Positions 51,539 through 60,484 of a DNA stretch of 64,000 bases are shown one piece after another. Within the stretch, counting starts at the first letter, position 1. The number at the start of each line of letters is the position of its first letter. Position numbers and translations under genes: made by a program. The DNA comes from Streptomyces rugosispiralis (GTDB taxonomy: Bacteria; Actinomycetota; Actinomycetes; Streptomycetales; Streptomycetaceae). The stretch lies in assembly GCF_024505145.1 (NCBI RefSeq), contig NZ_JANIAA010000001.1, forward strand, positions 868,001-932,000. The letters are read 5' to 3'. The notes under the pieces are model-generated. The model made no database searches and was not told where the DNA came from. It was given only the letters and a program-made list of their open reading frames with translations.

Positions 51539-53218
51539 TCAGACCGCCGAGTGGAGCCCGGTGATGTGCAGGGCGTGCACCAGGTCGTGGATCCCGGAGC
51601 CGGTGGTGAGCAGATCCCGGCCGAGCAGGAGTTCGGCGGCCCGCAGATGCGCCCGGACGGTGTTCCGGCTGAGACCGAGATGGCGGGCGGTCCGCTGGGC
51701 GTCGGTGTTCGCGTCGATCCAGGCGCGCAGGGTGGTGTGCAGATCGCGGCCACGGGTGTCCTGGAGCGGGCGGAGGAACTCCCGCGCCCAGGCGTGGGCG
51801 GGCCCGGTGCGGAACAGCTCGTCCAGGGTGGGCACCGGCCGCCCGCGCTGGGCGCCGAAGCCACCGTGGGGGCCGGAGCCACCGTCGAGGCCGGAGCCAC
51901 CGTCGGGGCCAAAGCCACCATCCGGACCGAAGCCACCATCCGGGCCGAAGTCGCCCTCGGAGCCGAAGCCGCCGTCCGGCTGCCCTCCGGTCAGGCAGAA
52001 GGCCAGGTCGAGGGCGGCCCGGGTGCGCACCTCGCCCAGGTCGAGGCCGAGGGTGGCCTCCACCCGGCCGAGGTGGTGGGACACGGTGTTACGGCTGATG
52101 TCCAGCAGCCGCGCCACCGCCGACCGGGGGAAGGTGACGGCGAGCCGGGTGATGTCCAGGGTGGCCCTCGGGGTGGACCCCAGTGGCCGCAGCAGGGCGC
52201 GGGCCCAGGTGCCCGCCTCCGTGGGGGGCAGCAGTGGCACGAGCGGTGTCCGGCCGAGGTAGGCGGCCATTCGCTCGGGCGTTTGGCGCGCCGCCGCCAG
52301 GGCGTGCAGGGCCTGCCCGTACGCCTCGGCCGTGGCGCCGAGCGGATACGGGCTGCTGATGCCCAGCGCGTAGTGCGAGTTGTCCCGCACCAGACGGCGC
52401 AGTACCGCGCCCTGACCGCGGGGCGTCTCGGGGTCGTCGGCGAAGTCATGGGGGCCGGACTCGTCGTCGGGCGTGCCACCGGTCTCGTCGGCGGACTCGT
52501 CGCCGGATCCGTCGGCGGGCCCGTCCGCGACGAGACAGATGAGGTGCTCCTTGAAGGCCGGGCAGTGCACCATCAGACCCGTGCCGTGGTAGCCCGAGCC
52601 GTCCTGGTAGGTCTGCGCCAGGCGGTCCCGGTCCTCCGGCGGGCAGTGCAGCAGATAGACGCGCAGCCGTTCCGCGTCCAGCAGCGCGGGGACGGCGCCG
52701 GTGGTCATCCGGCGGGCCAGGGTGAGGTCTCCCGCCAGCAGGGCGCTGAAGACGGCGAACCGCAGCTGCCGCGCCTTGTGCTGATAGCCGCGGAAGGTGA
52801 TGTCCGCGTCCTGCGCCCGGTCCAGGAGCGCGATGAGACTCCCGGTGTGCGAGACCAGCGACGCCGCTTCGCGGGTGGGCGCCGCGGTGCCCGCCACCAC
52901 CAGCACGGGCCGTGGCGCATGCGGGCCGAGCGCCTCGAGACGCACCTGAAGGGCGCCGCTCTCGGTGGCCGCCGCGGCCATCTGCCCACCGGACAGCCGT
53001 GCCAGCGTCGGTCCGAGCGAGGGGAGGATCTGCCGCGGGAAACGCGCGGTCGACGTCTCGACCGCGCCCGCGCCGCCGACCAGCGCGACATCGGCGTCGA
53101 TCTGCCGGCCCAGCCAGTCGAGTACCGGTCGCGGATCCGCCCCGGCCCCTCGGCTCATCTGTCGCCGCACCTCGTGCAGCAGCTCGTCCAGCCGCCCGGT
53201 GTGCGCCCGTGCCTCCAC
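51539..53218 (-). CDS. PucR-type regulator with two helix-turn-helix units
   Basis: A 559-residue transcription factor. Residues ~1-350 form a sensor-like region with an acidic Gly/Asp/Glu/Ser linker. A first PucR-type HTH lies near 355-410 (RSAVARLLDISRNTVSHHLGRVE). A Gly/Asp linker follows with repeats of FGPDGG (about 411-453). A second, C-terminal HTH is near 486-559 (QRTARHLGLSRNTVRAHLRAAE). The start is set at GTG 53218 because AGGAGGAG lies 7 bases upstream; a GTG at 53236 overlaps that site. No ligand or target can be inferred; the nearest genes are a convergent transporter and a divergent lipoprotein. Confidence 0.85.
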   Translation of the reverse strand: MEARAHTGRLDELLHEVRRQMSRGAGADPRPVLDWLGRQIDADVALVGGAGAVETSTARFPRQILPSLGPTLARLSGGQMAAAATESGALQVRLEALGPHAPRPVLVVAGTAAPTREAASLVSHTGSLIALLDRAQDADITFRGYQHKARQLRFAVFSALLAGDLTLARRMTTGAVPALLDAERLRVYLLHCPPEDRDRLAQTYQDGSGYHGTGLMVHCPAFKEHLICLVADGPADGSGDESADETGGTPDDESGPHDFADDPETPRGQGAVLRRLVRDNSHYALGISSPYPLGATAEAYGQALHALAAARQTPERMAAYLGRTPLVPLLPPTEAGTWARALLRPLGSTPRATLDITRLAVTFPRSAVARLLDISRNTVSHHLGRVEATLGLDLGEVRTRAALDLAFCLTGGQPDGGFGSEGDFGPDGGFGPDGGFGPDGGSGLDGGSGPHGGFGAQRGRPVPTLDELFRTGPAHAWAREFLRPLQDTRGRDLHTTLRAWIDANTDAQRTARHLGLSRNTVRAHLRAAELLLGRDLLTTGSGIHDLVHALHITGLHSAV

Positions 53219-53446
53219 AGCCGTACTCCTCCTCACCCCCGCGCCGCGTCATCCCGTGCGGATCGATCGGCGATCCGCACATCGACGTACTTTATTGACC
53301 ACTACACGGGACCCCGGCCAGTGCCGTACGCATCAAGCCGCGGGCCCGCCGCATCGGGGGGTGTCCGCGCAGGCCAGGGCCCTGCAGGGGGCCGTGGTGG
53401 GGCCTGTTAGGTTGACGTGCTCAGTTGTACGGGGAAAGGAATGCAC

Positions 53447-53932
53447 GTGCGCAAGACAGTGCACATGACGGTCACTTCGGTCATTGTCGGCCTCGTCGTC
53501 AGCGGCTGCGGAGGCGGCGACGACGGGAAGAAGGAATCGAAGCCGAGCGGCGCGGCCACCAAGGCCACTCAGTCCGCCCAGCAGTCGCCGAGTTCGGGCC
53601 CGTCGGCCCGGGGCACGATCCTCGAGCGTTCGGCGGGCTCCTGGAAGTCCATCGTGGCGGCGAAGTCCGCCGACGACCTGGCGACGCTCACCATCGCGGA
53701 CGGCAAGGTCACGGCGAAGGGCCCGAAGCTCGACTGCACGGGCACGCTCGAGCCCGGCCAGAAGGGCGGCGAGGACGAGCCCTCCCTGACCCTGTCGTGC
53801 AAGGGCGGCAGCGACGGAGGGCGGGGCCAGGGCACCGTCGGAATGAAGGGCGATGACGCCCTGGCGATCAACTGGAAGGGCCCCGAGGGCGGCTTCGGCG
53901 GCCCCGTCGACAGCTTCCGCAGGGCGGGCTGA
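53447..53932 (+). CDS. Small secreted lipoprotein, function unknown
   Basis: A 161-residue lipoprotein. The signal is short (RKTVHMTVTSVIVGL) with lipobox VSGC, so the acylated cysteine is about residue 21. A Ser/Lys/Ala/Gln linker follows, then a beta-rich region (ADGKVTAKGPKLDCTGTLEPG ... SLTLSCKGG) with two cysteines that may form a disulfide. I chose GTG 53447, 6 bases after AAAGGA; an ATG two codons earlier is also possible. Divergent from the PucR-type gene. No family recognised. Confidence 0.82.
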   Translation: MRKTVHMTVTSVIVGLVVSGCGGGDDGKKESKPSGAATKATQSAQQSPSSGPSARGTILERSAGSWKSIVAAKSADDLATLTIADGKVTAKGPKLDCTGTLEPGQKGGEDEPSLTLSCKGGSDGGRGQGTVGMKGDDALAINWKGPEGGFGGPVDSFRRAG

Positions 53933-54044
53933 CACTCAGAGGCACTCAGGGCCCCTCACGGCACTCAGGGCCCTCACAGCCCTCACAGCACATCAGCGTT
54001 CAGCCGCTTGACGAAGCACCATGCCGAACGGAACAGGACCGGAC

Positions 54045-54653
54045 TCAGACCACCGAGCGGAACAGGCCCTCCAGCGCCATCGCCACCTGCTCGGTGGAGA
54101 GCGGGTCGGCGACACCGCCCGCCGCGTAGATGCCCCGGTCCAGTTTGATGCCACGCGTCATCGCGCCGAGCAGCGCGGCCATTTCGGTGCCCCGCAGGGC
54201 GGGCTCGTGGCCGGCCCGGTCGAACAGCCCGTCCAGCATGGTGCCGATCCGGCGGCTGAACCGCTTCTCATGGTCCACCAGCGCGGCGGCGGCATCGCCG
54301 TCCCGGAGCGCCATCAGCCGGAACTCCAGATGGATGAAGACCCAGCGGGTGTCCAGGCGCTCGCCGTTGAAGATCTCGGCGAAGGTCCGGGCGAGCTGGG
54401 GGGCCAGATCCCGCTCGGTGTCCATCTCGTCGATCTGCTCCCCGATGTAGTCGGCGGTGCGGTCGCTGTGCCGCCGGAAGACATCGAGGAAGAGCTTCAG
54501 CTTGCTGTCGTAGTTGGAGTAGAAGGCCCCGGTGGTCCTGCCCGCGCACTGGCAGATGTAGCCGATCGACGCCCCGTGGAAGCCGCGTTCGGCGAACGCC
54601 CGCTCCGCCCCGACGATCAGCGCTTCCACGGTCTTTGACCGCTGCGGCGGCAT
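54045..54653 (-). CDS. TetR-family regulator, divergent from a P450
   Basis: A 202-residue repressor with N-terminal HTH GASIGYICQCAGRTTGAFYSNY near residues 28-49 and a helical ligand domain. The HTH is unusual in having cysteines (ICQCAG). The gap to the P450 gene holds a TAGGGAAC inverted repeat, a likely operator, so the P450 is the probable target. Confidence 0.93.
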   Translation of the reverse strand: MPPQRSKTVEALIVGAERAFAERGFHGASIGYICQCAGRTTGAFYSNYDSKLKLFLDVFRRHSDRTADYIGEQIDEMDTERDLAPQLARTFAEIFNGERLDTRWVFIHLEFRLMALRDGDAAAALVDHEKRFSRRIGTMLDGLFDRAGHEPALRGTEMAALLGAMTRGIKLDRGIYAAGGVADPLSTEQVAMALEGLFRSVV

Positions 54654-54728
54654 CGGTGTGCCCCTCTCCCCCAGCTGTTCGGAAACCTGGCCAGATCCGT
54701 ACGGTAGCCGATCTGTCCCTCTGTTCAG

Positions 54729-54756
54729 TAGGGAACCCTATCGGTAGCGTTCCCTA
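54729..54756. promoter_or_regulatory. Inverted repeat, probable TetR operator
   Basis: TAGGGAAC at 54729-54736 and its complement GTTCCCTA at 54749-54756 are separated by 12 bases. CCCTATCG also occurs directly repeated at 54736-54743 and 54752-54759. The site is 73 bases before the P450 start in the TetR-P450 gap. Confidence 0.75.
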
Positions 54757-54828
54757 TCGAAGGCCGCGGCCGACGGCTCCGGGACGTTCGCCCCGGGCAC
54801 AGTTCGAGGATCACGAAGGAGAGCCATC

Positions 54829-56052
54829 GTGAACGCTCCGATGCCCACGACCCATGACGACCTCCGAGACCTCCAGGACCTCCCTTCGTATCCGAAAGAG
54901 CGGGACGACTACATCAACCCGGCACGCGCACTGCTCACCGGGCCGCCGGTCAGCCCGCTGAGGTTCGCGGGCGGCAGCACCGGCTGGCTGGTGACCGGCT
55001 ATCACGAGGCGCGGGAGGTGCTGCGGGATCCCCGGTTCAGCGCCGAGCGCTGGCGTGGCGACGACACGATGCGGCCGGTCCCCGAGTCGATCCGCAGGGA
55101 CCGGAGCAGCGGGGCGGGGTCGTTCCTGGCCATGGACGCGCCGCAGCACGGCCACTACCGGGGCCAGCTCACGCGGTACTTCACGGTGCGTCGGATGCGG
55201 GAGCTGGAGGCTCGCATCGAGGACATCGTGGCCGACCAGCTGGACGCGCTGGAGGCGGCGGGCAAACCGGCCGATCTGGTGCGGCACTTCGCCCTGCCCA
55301 TCCCCTCGCTGGTGATCTGCGAGATGCTCGGCGTGCCGTACGAGGAGCGGGAGCTCTTCCAGTCCGTCGCCGCGCGGCTGCTCCGCCAGGACCGCACCGA
55401 CGCGGAGTTCGTCGCCGGGAAGACCGAGCTCGACACCTTCCTGGGCGCCCTGGTCGAGGCCAAGCGCAAGGACCCGCGGGACGATCTGATCTCCCTGCTG
55501 ACCGCCGTCGACGAGTTCGGCGACGAGGAGATCGGCGGCATCGCGGGGCTGCTGCTGATCGCCGGTCACGAGACCACCACCAATATGCTCAGCCTCGGCA
55601 CCTTCGCCCTGCTGCGCGACCCCGAGCAGTTGGAGCGGCTGCGGGCCGACGAGTCGCTCCTGCCCCAGGCCGTCGAGGAGCTGCTGCGCTATCTGAGCAT
55701 CGTCAACGCCTTCCCGGTCCGTATCGCGCTGGAGGACGTCGTCGTCGGCGATGTCACCGTCACGGCGGGCCAGTCCGTGGCCGTCTCGGTCCCGGCGGCG
55801 AACCGGGACCCGGCACTGGTGGACGACCCGGACACGCTCGACGTCGGACGCCCCCGCAGCAGCCACCTCGCCTTCGGCTACGGCATCCATCAGTGTCTCG
55901 GACAGCATCTGGCCAGGATCGAGCTGGTTGCGGGCTACCGCGGACTGCTCCGCCGGTTCCCGGGGCTGCGGCTCGCCGTGCCCCCGGAGGAGGTCCGGAT
56001 GCGCAGCGACATGGTCATCTACGGAGCGCATGAACTGCCCGTCACCTGGTGA
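54829..56052 (+). CDS. Cytochrome P450 (bacterial class I)
   Basis: A 407-residue soluble monooxygenase. I-helix AGHETT at about 245-250, ExxR at about 284-287 (ELLR), haem loop FGYGIHQCLG with the haem cysteine at about 356. GTG start with AAGGAG about 8 bases upstream. Divergent from a TetR gene across an inverted repeat. No ferredoxin follows, so electrons must come from a partner elsewhere. The substrate is unknown. Confidence 0.95.
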   Translation: MNAPMPTTHDDLRDLQDLPSYPKERDDYINPARALLTGPPVSPLRFAGGSTGWLVTGYHEAREVLRDPRFSAERWRGDDTMRPVPESIRRDRSSGAGSFLAMDAPQHGHYRGQLTRYFTVRRMRELEARIEDIVADQLDALEAAGKPADLVRHFALPIPSLVICEMLGVPYEERELFQSVAARLLRQDRTDAEFVAGKTELDTFLGALVEAKRKDPRDDLISLLTAVDEFGDEEIGGIAGLLLIAGHETTTNMLSLGTFALLRDPEQLERLRADESLLPQAVEELLRYLSIVNAFPVRIALEDVVVGDVTVTAGQSVAVSVPAANRDPALVDDPDTLDVGRPRSSHLAFGYGIHQCLGQHLARIELVAGYRGLLRRFPGLRLAVPPEEVRMRSDMVIYGAHELPVTW

Positions 56053-56116
56053 CGGCCCCCGGGTGAGACCCGGTCTCCACACGGCGGACACCGTCCCACG
56101 GTTCCCGCACAACCGA

Positions 56117-56160
56117 AATCATCACATGAGCTACACAGACACGGAGTTCATGTGATGATT
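56117..56160. other. 13-bp inverted repeat containing a 9-codon open frame
   Basis: AATCATCACATGA (56117-56129) and TCATGTGATGATT (56148-56160) are perfect complements separated by 18 bases. Between the arms is an open frame of nine codons from ATG 56126 to TGA 56155, with no good ribosome binding site. It lies between the P450 stop and the amidase gene; a terminator or operator seems more likely than a peptide. Confidence 0.75.
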
Positions 56161-56207
56161 CGGTGACCCCGGCCCGTCCGGTCCGGGGGTGTGGAGGGGA
56201 AATACAC

Positions 56208-57350
56208 GTGAAGTCAACGACCTTCAGATCCGCCGTGGGGGCCGTGCTGACGGCGGCCCTGTCCGCCGTGGTTCTGCCCGCCTCCGCCGCGAACGCGGCG
56301 GAGAGCCCGGCGGCGGCCGGTACCGTGGACACCGCGACCGCGCGGTCCTTCGGACGGCTGGCCGAAGCGGTGCTGACCCAGCGCACGGCGGCTCTGCTGG
56401 ACAACAACAAGCAGTCGGTGCGGCGCGCGGCCCCGCTCGCCGAGCAGAACGTCCGCCTGTCGGCCGGGCAGACCCGGACCGAGGACACCGCGCTGTCCAC
56501 GCTGCGCACCCGCAAGGCGCGGCTCGCGACCCTGGGCGAGGCGTACACCTCCGCCGACACCCGGGTGGCGGTGGACCGGATACGGGTCAAGGCCGGGCAC
56601 GCCACGGTCCAGGCCACCGAGACCACGACGCTGGCCTACAAGAAGATACGCGGCGACGAGCCCGCGACCACCGGCTTCCAGGCGCACCACCGGCTGAGCT
56701 TCACCGCCACGGCGGACGGGAAGTGGCAGCTGACCGGCCTCACCTCGACCGACGACGGCCCGCTGGCGGTCAACGAGCCCGCCACGGCGCGGGTGGCGAC
56801 GGCCAGGACGACGGCACTGCCCGAGGCAACACCCGCCGCCATCTCCAAGCCGTCCCAGCCGCAGACGAAGCCCGCCGGAAGCTACAACTACGCGGCGATG
56901 GCCTCGTACGCGGAGAAGTACTGGCAGAACTACAACCCCGCCTACCGGAAGTTCAACGAGGCCGGCGGGGACTGCACCAACTTCGTGAGCCAGGCCCTCA
57001 AGGCGGGCGGCTGGGCCAACAAGTCCGGGGACGCCGAGGACTACCGCAGCTGGTGGTACGACACCTCGTACCAGTCGACGTCCTGGGTGGGCGCCAACGA
57101 GTGGTCCTGGTTCACCCTGGACGCCAAGCGGGCCACCAACCTGGCGAACGTCTACTACATGGGCGTCGGTGACGTCATGCAGATGGACTTCGACAAGGAC
57201 GGGTCCAAGGACCACACCATGATCGTCACCTACCGGAGCTCCAGCGGTGTGCCGTACATGACCTACCACTCGGTGAACACCTACCGGAAGTCCGTGGCCA
57301 GCATCATCGCCTCGTACCCGAACTCGCTCTACTACGCCTACCGCACCTGA
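56208..57350 (+). CDS. Secreted amidase-domain (NlpC/CHAP-like) protein
   Basis: A 380-residue secreted protein. Residues 1-~31 form a signal peptide (VGAVLTAALSAVVLPASAANA). A middle region of ~200 residues is rich in Thr/Ala, and the C-terminus matches the putative amidase domain family (Amidase_6): YNYAAMASYAEKYWQNYNP, GGDCTNFVSQALKAGGW with Cys about 256, KDHTMIVTYR with His about 336. The Cys-His pair suggests a peptidoglycan amidase or similar cysteine hydrolase. GTG at 56208 follows GGAGGGG at good distance. Followed by a strong hairpin terminator. Confidence 0.9.
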   Translation: MKSTTFRSAVGAVLTAALSAVVLPASAANAAESPAAAGTVDTATARSFGRLAEAVLTQRTAALLDNNKQSVRRAAPLAEQNVRLSAGQTRTEDTALSTLRTRKARLATLGEAYTSADTRVAVDRIRVKAGHATVQATETTTLAYKKIRGDEPATTGFQAHHRLSFTATADGKWQLTGLTSTDDGPLAVNEPATARVATARTTALPEATPAAISKPSQPQTKPAGSYNYAAMASYAEKYWQNYNPAYRKFNEAGGDCTNFVSQALKAGGWANKSGDAEDYRSWWYDTSYQSTSWVGANEWSWFTLDAKRATNLANVYYMGVGDVMQMDFDKDGSKDHTMIVTYRSSSGVPYMTYHSVNTYRKSVASIIASYPNSLYYAYRT

Positions 57351-57383
57351 CGCGCCCGGCGCGCATCCGTATTCCCCGTGACA

Positions 57384-57411
57384 GTGGACCCCGCCCCCGG
57401 GCGGGGTCCAC
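57384..57411 (+). terminator. Strong hairpin terminator after the amidase gene
   Basis: GTGGACCCCGCC and GGCGGGGTCCAC form a perfect 12-bp stem with a 4-base loop, 33 bases after the amidase stop. The GC-rich, U-poor form is common for Streptomyces terminators. Confidence 0.85.
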
Positions 57412-57557
57412 CGCGTTTGCGCCCGGCCAGGGGCTGTGTGTCAGACCCGGGCTCCGCTCTGCCGCGCTTCGGCGCGGCGCGCCGACGGCCGACCGGCTCG
57501 GCCGGGCCGGCGCCGGGCCGTGACCCGGCTCGACGGTCCCCGTGGCCATGTGCGGCG

Positions 57558-57710
57558 CTGACCTCCTGGCTCACCCGGTACGCCGTACGCCGGCACGGCT
57601 TCTGCACCCTGTGACAGCTCGCCGACAACGCCCCCGCCGAACGGCTCTCCACCCGTCTCGGCTACCGCGACGAGGACCTCTGCGTGGCCGCGCGGATCGC
57701 CGCCCGCTGA
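57558..57710 (+). pseudogene. Decayed GNAT acetyltransferase C-terminal fragment
   Basis: One frame reads LTSWLTRYAVRRHGFCTL, then TGA at 57612-57614, then QLADNAPAERLSTRLGYRDED and onward to TGA at 57708. The second part is the usual GNAT ending in which a residue stretch of the type NAPAERLYxRLGYRD follows the last strand. With no N-terminal half in frame and an internal stop, this looks like a gene remnant rather than a working enzyme. Confidence 0.6.
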
Positions 57711-57786
57711 CCGGCGACACCTCGATCCAGAAACCCGGCGCACCCCGGCGAGCGGCCGACCCCGTGATGTGATGTCCGCACGGTGT

Positions 57787-57853
57787 TCAGAGCCTGTGTC
57801 ATATCCCCGGCCGGGCGTGCGACGCCCGGCCGGGGATATGACACGGGCTCTGA
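57787..57853. repeat. 31-bp-arm inverted repeat with 5-base loop
   Basis: Two 31-base arms (57787-57817 and 57823-57853) beginning TCAGAGCC and ending CCGGGCG are complementary except for one position (57795 against 57845). Such a long, nearly perfect hairpin exceeds a normal terminator and could be a MITE-like element or a recombination remnant. It lies between the GNAT remnant and the GH3 gene. Confidence 0.88.
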
Positions 57854-57929
57854 CCCGACGGACACCGCAGCCACGTCAGCACGCCTGCGTACACACACGT
57901 CTTCGAGCCGCGAGAGATGGAGTGACGCC

Positions 57930-60419
57930 ATGCCGGGCGCCCTGTCACGCCGTTCCGCCCTGTCCCTCCTGGGAGGGGCGATGGCCGTCGCCGCCACCGG
58001 TGGGGGCGGATGGCCGGTGGCCGCCGCCGAGCCCGCCACCGGACTCGGCCCCGAGCCCGGCTCCCGGGTGGACTCCCTCATCGGCCGGATGACCCTGGAG
58101 GAGAAGCTCGCGCTGCTGCACGGCACGAAGGATCCCCACGGCCTCGGGCAGGCGGGGCACACCCCCGGTGTGCCCCGGCTCGGCATTCCGCCACTGCGGC
58201 TCGCGGACGGACCCGCCGGCGTACGGGTCGCCCGGCATGCCACCGCGCTGCCCGCGCCGGTGCTGCTCGCCTCCGCCTTCGATCCGGCCCTGGCGCGGGA
58301 GTACGGGCGCGTCCTCGGGCGCGAGGGCCGTGCGCTGGGCCAGGATGTGCTGCTCTCCCCCATGGTCAATCTCATCCGCACCCCGTACGCCGGGCGCAAC
58401 TTCGAGACCTTCGGCGAGGACCCCCTGCTCGCCTCCGAGCTGGTCGCCGAGGAGGTCCGCGGCATCCAGGGCGAGGGCCTGATCGCCACCGTCAAGCACT
58501 TCGCCATGAACAACCAGGAGCGCGAGCGGGAGTCGATCGACGTCATCGTCGACGAGCGGACGATGCGGGAGATGGAGCTGCCCGGCTTCGAGGCGGCCGT
58601 ACGGGCGGGCGCGGGGGCGGTCATGGGTGCCTACAACAAGGTCAACGGGGCCTTCGCCGGCGAGAGCGGTCCGCTGCTGACCGGGGTGTTGCGCGAGGAC
58701 TGGGGCTTCGACGGCTGGGTGATGACCGACTGGCACGCGGCGCACAGCACCGCGGCGGCCCTCGGCGCGGGGCTCGACATGGAGATGCCGGACGGCACGT
58801 ACTTCGGCGACGCCCTGCGGAAGGCGGTGGCCGACGGGACCGTACCGGAGGCAGAGGTGGACCGCGCCGTCGGTCGCGTCCTGACCGTCATGGACCGCTT
58901 CGGGCTGCTGGACGGCGGCACCCCGCCACGGCCCGGCCGGGACCCCGCAGCCGGGTCGCGCACCGCGCTGAAGGTCGCCACGGCGGGTGGCGTCCTGCTG
59001 CGCAACGAGCACGGCACACTGCCGTTGACCGGGTCCGCCGCCCGGTCGATCGCCGTGGTCGGGCCCACCGGCTCCATCCCCTTCGTCAGTGGCGGCGGCA
59101 GCGCCCATGTGGTCCCCGACCACGCCGCGAGCCCGCTGGAGACGATCCGGGAGCGCGCCGGAAAGGGGGCCCGGGTGCGCTACGCCCTGGGCGAGGACGT
59201 GTTCGGCGAGAAGATCCCCGCCTCCGCGCTCTCCCCGGCCACCGGGCTGGAGAAGCGGAAGGTGGCGGCGGGCGGGAGCTGGACGTACGACGGCACCCTC
59301 ACCGTCGCCGAGGCCGATGAGTGGACGTTCGTGCTGCACTTCGGCGGTCCGCCCACCGGCCGCCCGAAGGTGCTGCTGGACGGCGAGGAGCTGTTCCCGT
59401 TCCGTTCCGGCCTGGGCGAGTACTTCACCGGTGGCCTCGTCAGCGCCGCCCCGGACGGGCTCGCCGTGCGCCGGGCGGCCGTCAAGCTGACGGCGGGAAA
59501 GCACCGGCTGAAGATCACCGCCAAGGGCGGCGGGAAGGGGCTGGCCTTCCGGCTGCGCCGCACCACCTCCGCCACGCGCGCCGCCGATGTGGCCGGGGCC
59601 GTGCGCGCCGCCCGCGCCGCGCACAGCGTGGTGCTCTTCGCCTACGAGGACGCCACCGAGGGCAGGGACCGCACCACCATCGCCCTCCCCGGCCACCAGA
59701 ACGCGCTGATCGCCGCCGTCGCCGAGGCCAACCCGCGCACGACCGTCGTCCTCAACACCTCGTCGTGCGTCTCGATGCCCTGGCTGAAGCAGACCGGAGC
59801 CGTGCTCCAGATGTACTACCCCGGCCAGGAGGGCGCCGCCGCCACCACCGCCCTGCTCTTCGGCGACGCCAACCCCGGCGGCAGGCTCACCCAGTCCTTC
59901 CCCGTCTCCGACGACCGCCACCCGATGGCCGGAGACCCCCGGCGCTACCCCGGGGTGAACGGCCGTGAGGAGTACTCCGAGGGCGTCCATGTCGGCTACC
60001 GCTGGTACGACGCCGAGGGGGTGCGGCCGCTCTTCCCCTTCGGCCACGGCCTGTCGTACACCACCTTCGCCTATGCGGGGCTGCGGCTGCGGCGGCGCGG
60101 AAGCGGCCTGGAGGCGGTCTTCACCGTGCGCAACACCGGGCGGCGGGCCGGGGCGGAGGTGGCCCAGGTGTATGTGGGGCCCTCGCCCGATCTGCCGCTC
60201 GACCAGGCCGTGCGGGCGCTGGCGGGATTCCGGCGGGTCCAGCTGCGGCCCGGTCAGGCGCGGAAGGTGACGGTGCGGGTGACCGCCCGGACGCTGTCCG
60301 CATGGGACTCCGAACGCCATGGATGGGTACTCGGCACCGGGCGCCGGACCGTGGAAGTGGGCTCCTCCTCGCGCGATCGGAGGTTGCGGGGGCACGTCGA
60401 GATCCGCCATGGGTCCTGA
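57930..60419 (+). CDS. Tat-exported GH3 beta-glucosidase with PA14-like insert
   Basis: An 829-residue secreted glycosidase. The N-terminus has a twin-arginine signal (SRRSALSLLGGAMAVAA). The GH3 N-domain has KHFAMNNQERERESIDV and GFDGWVMTDWHAAHST, with nucleophile D267. Residues ~445-560 resemble a PA14 carbohydrate-binding insert (WTYDGTLTVAEADEWTFVL ... LTAGKHRLKI). The C-domain has YEDATEGRDRTTIALP, followed by a fibronectin III-like end. ATG 57930 follows GGAG by about 7 bases. Likely releases glucose or related sugars from plant-derived oligomers. Confidence 0.93.
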   Translation: MPGALSRRSALSLLGGAMAVAATGGGGWPVAAAEPATGLGPEPGSRVDSLIGRMTLEEKLALLHGTKDPHGLGQAGHTPGVPRLGIPPLRLADGPAGVRVARHATALPAPVLLASAFDPALAREYGRVLGREGRALGQDVLLSPMVNLIRTPYAGRNFETFGEDPLLASELVAEEVRGIQGEGLIATVKHFAMNNQERERESIDVIVDERTMREMELPGFEAAVRAGAGAVMGAYNKVNGAFAGESGPLLTGVLREDWGFDGWVMTDWHAAHSTAAALGAGLDMEMPDGTYFGDALRKAVADGTVPEAEVDRAVGRVLTVMDRFGLLDGGTPPRPGRDPAAGSRTALKVATAGGVLLRNEHGTLPLTGSAARSIAVVGPTGSIPFVSGGGSAHVVPDHAASPLETIRERAGKGARVRYALGEDVFGEKIPASALSPATGLEKRKVAAGGSWTYDGTLTVAEADEWTFVLHFGGPPTGRPKVLLDGEELFPFRSGLGEYFTGGLVSAAPDGLAVRRAAVKLTAGKHRLKITAKGGGKGLAFRLRRTTSATRAADVAGAVRAARAAHSVVLFAYEDATEGRDRTTIALPGHQNALIAAVAEANPRTTVVLNTSSCVSMPWLKQTGAVLQMYYPGQEGAAATTALLFGDANPGGRLTQSFPVSDDRHPMAGDPRRYPGVNGREEYSEGVHVGYRWYDAEGVRPLFPFGHGLSYTTFAYAGLRLRRRGSGLEAVFTVRNTGRRAGAEVAQVYVGPSPDLPLDQAVRALAGFRRVQLRPGQARKVTVRVTARTLSAWDSERHGWVLGTGRRTVEVGSSSRDRRLRGHVEIRHGS

Positions 60420-60460
60420 GCGGCCACGGCCGTCGTCGCATCGGACTGCGCTAGCATGGC

Positions 60461-60484
60461 GCGTGCGCAATTAAAGGCGCACGC
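60461..60484. promoter_or_regulatory. Inverted repeat upstream of the SDR gene, possible operator
   Basis: GCGTGCGC (60461-60468) and GCGCACGC (60477-60484) flank AATTAAAG, and GCAATTA occurs twice. The AT-rich centre and place about 36 bases before the SDR start suggest a promoter or operator; the cognate regulator is unknown. Confidence 0.55.

Noticed and set aside
51855..51990. A CRISPR-like tandem array
   Set aside because: The 18-base units are contiguous without spacers and encode the FGPDGG linker of the PucR-type regulator in frame.
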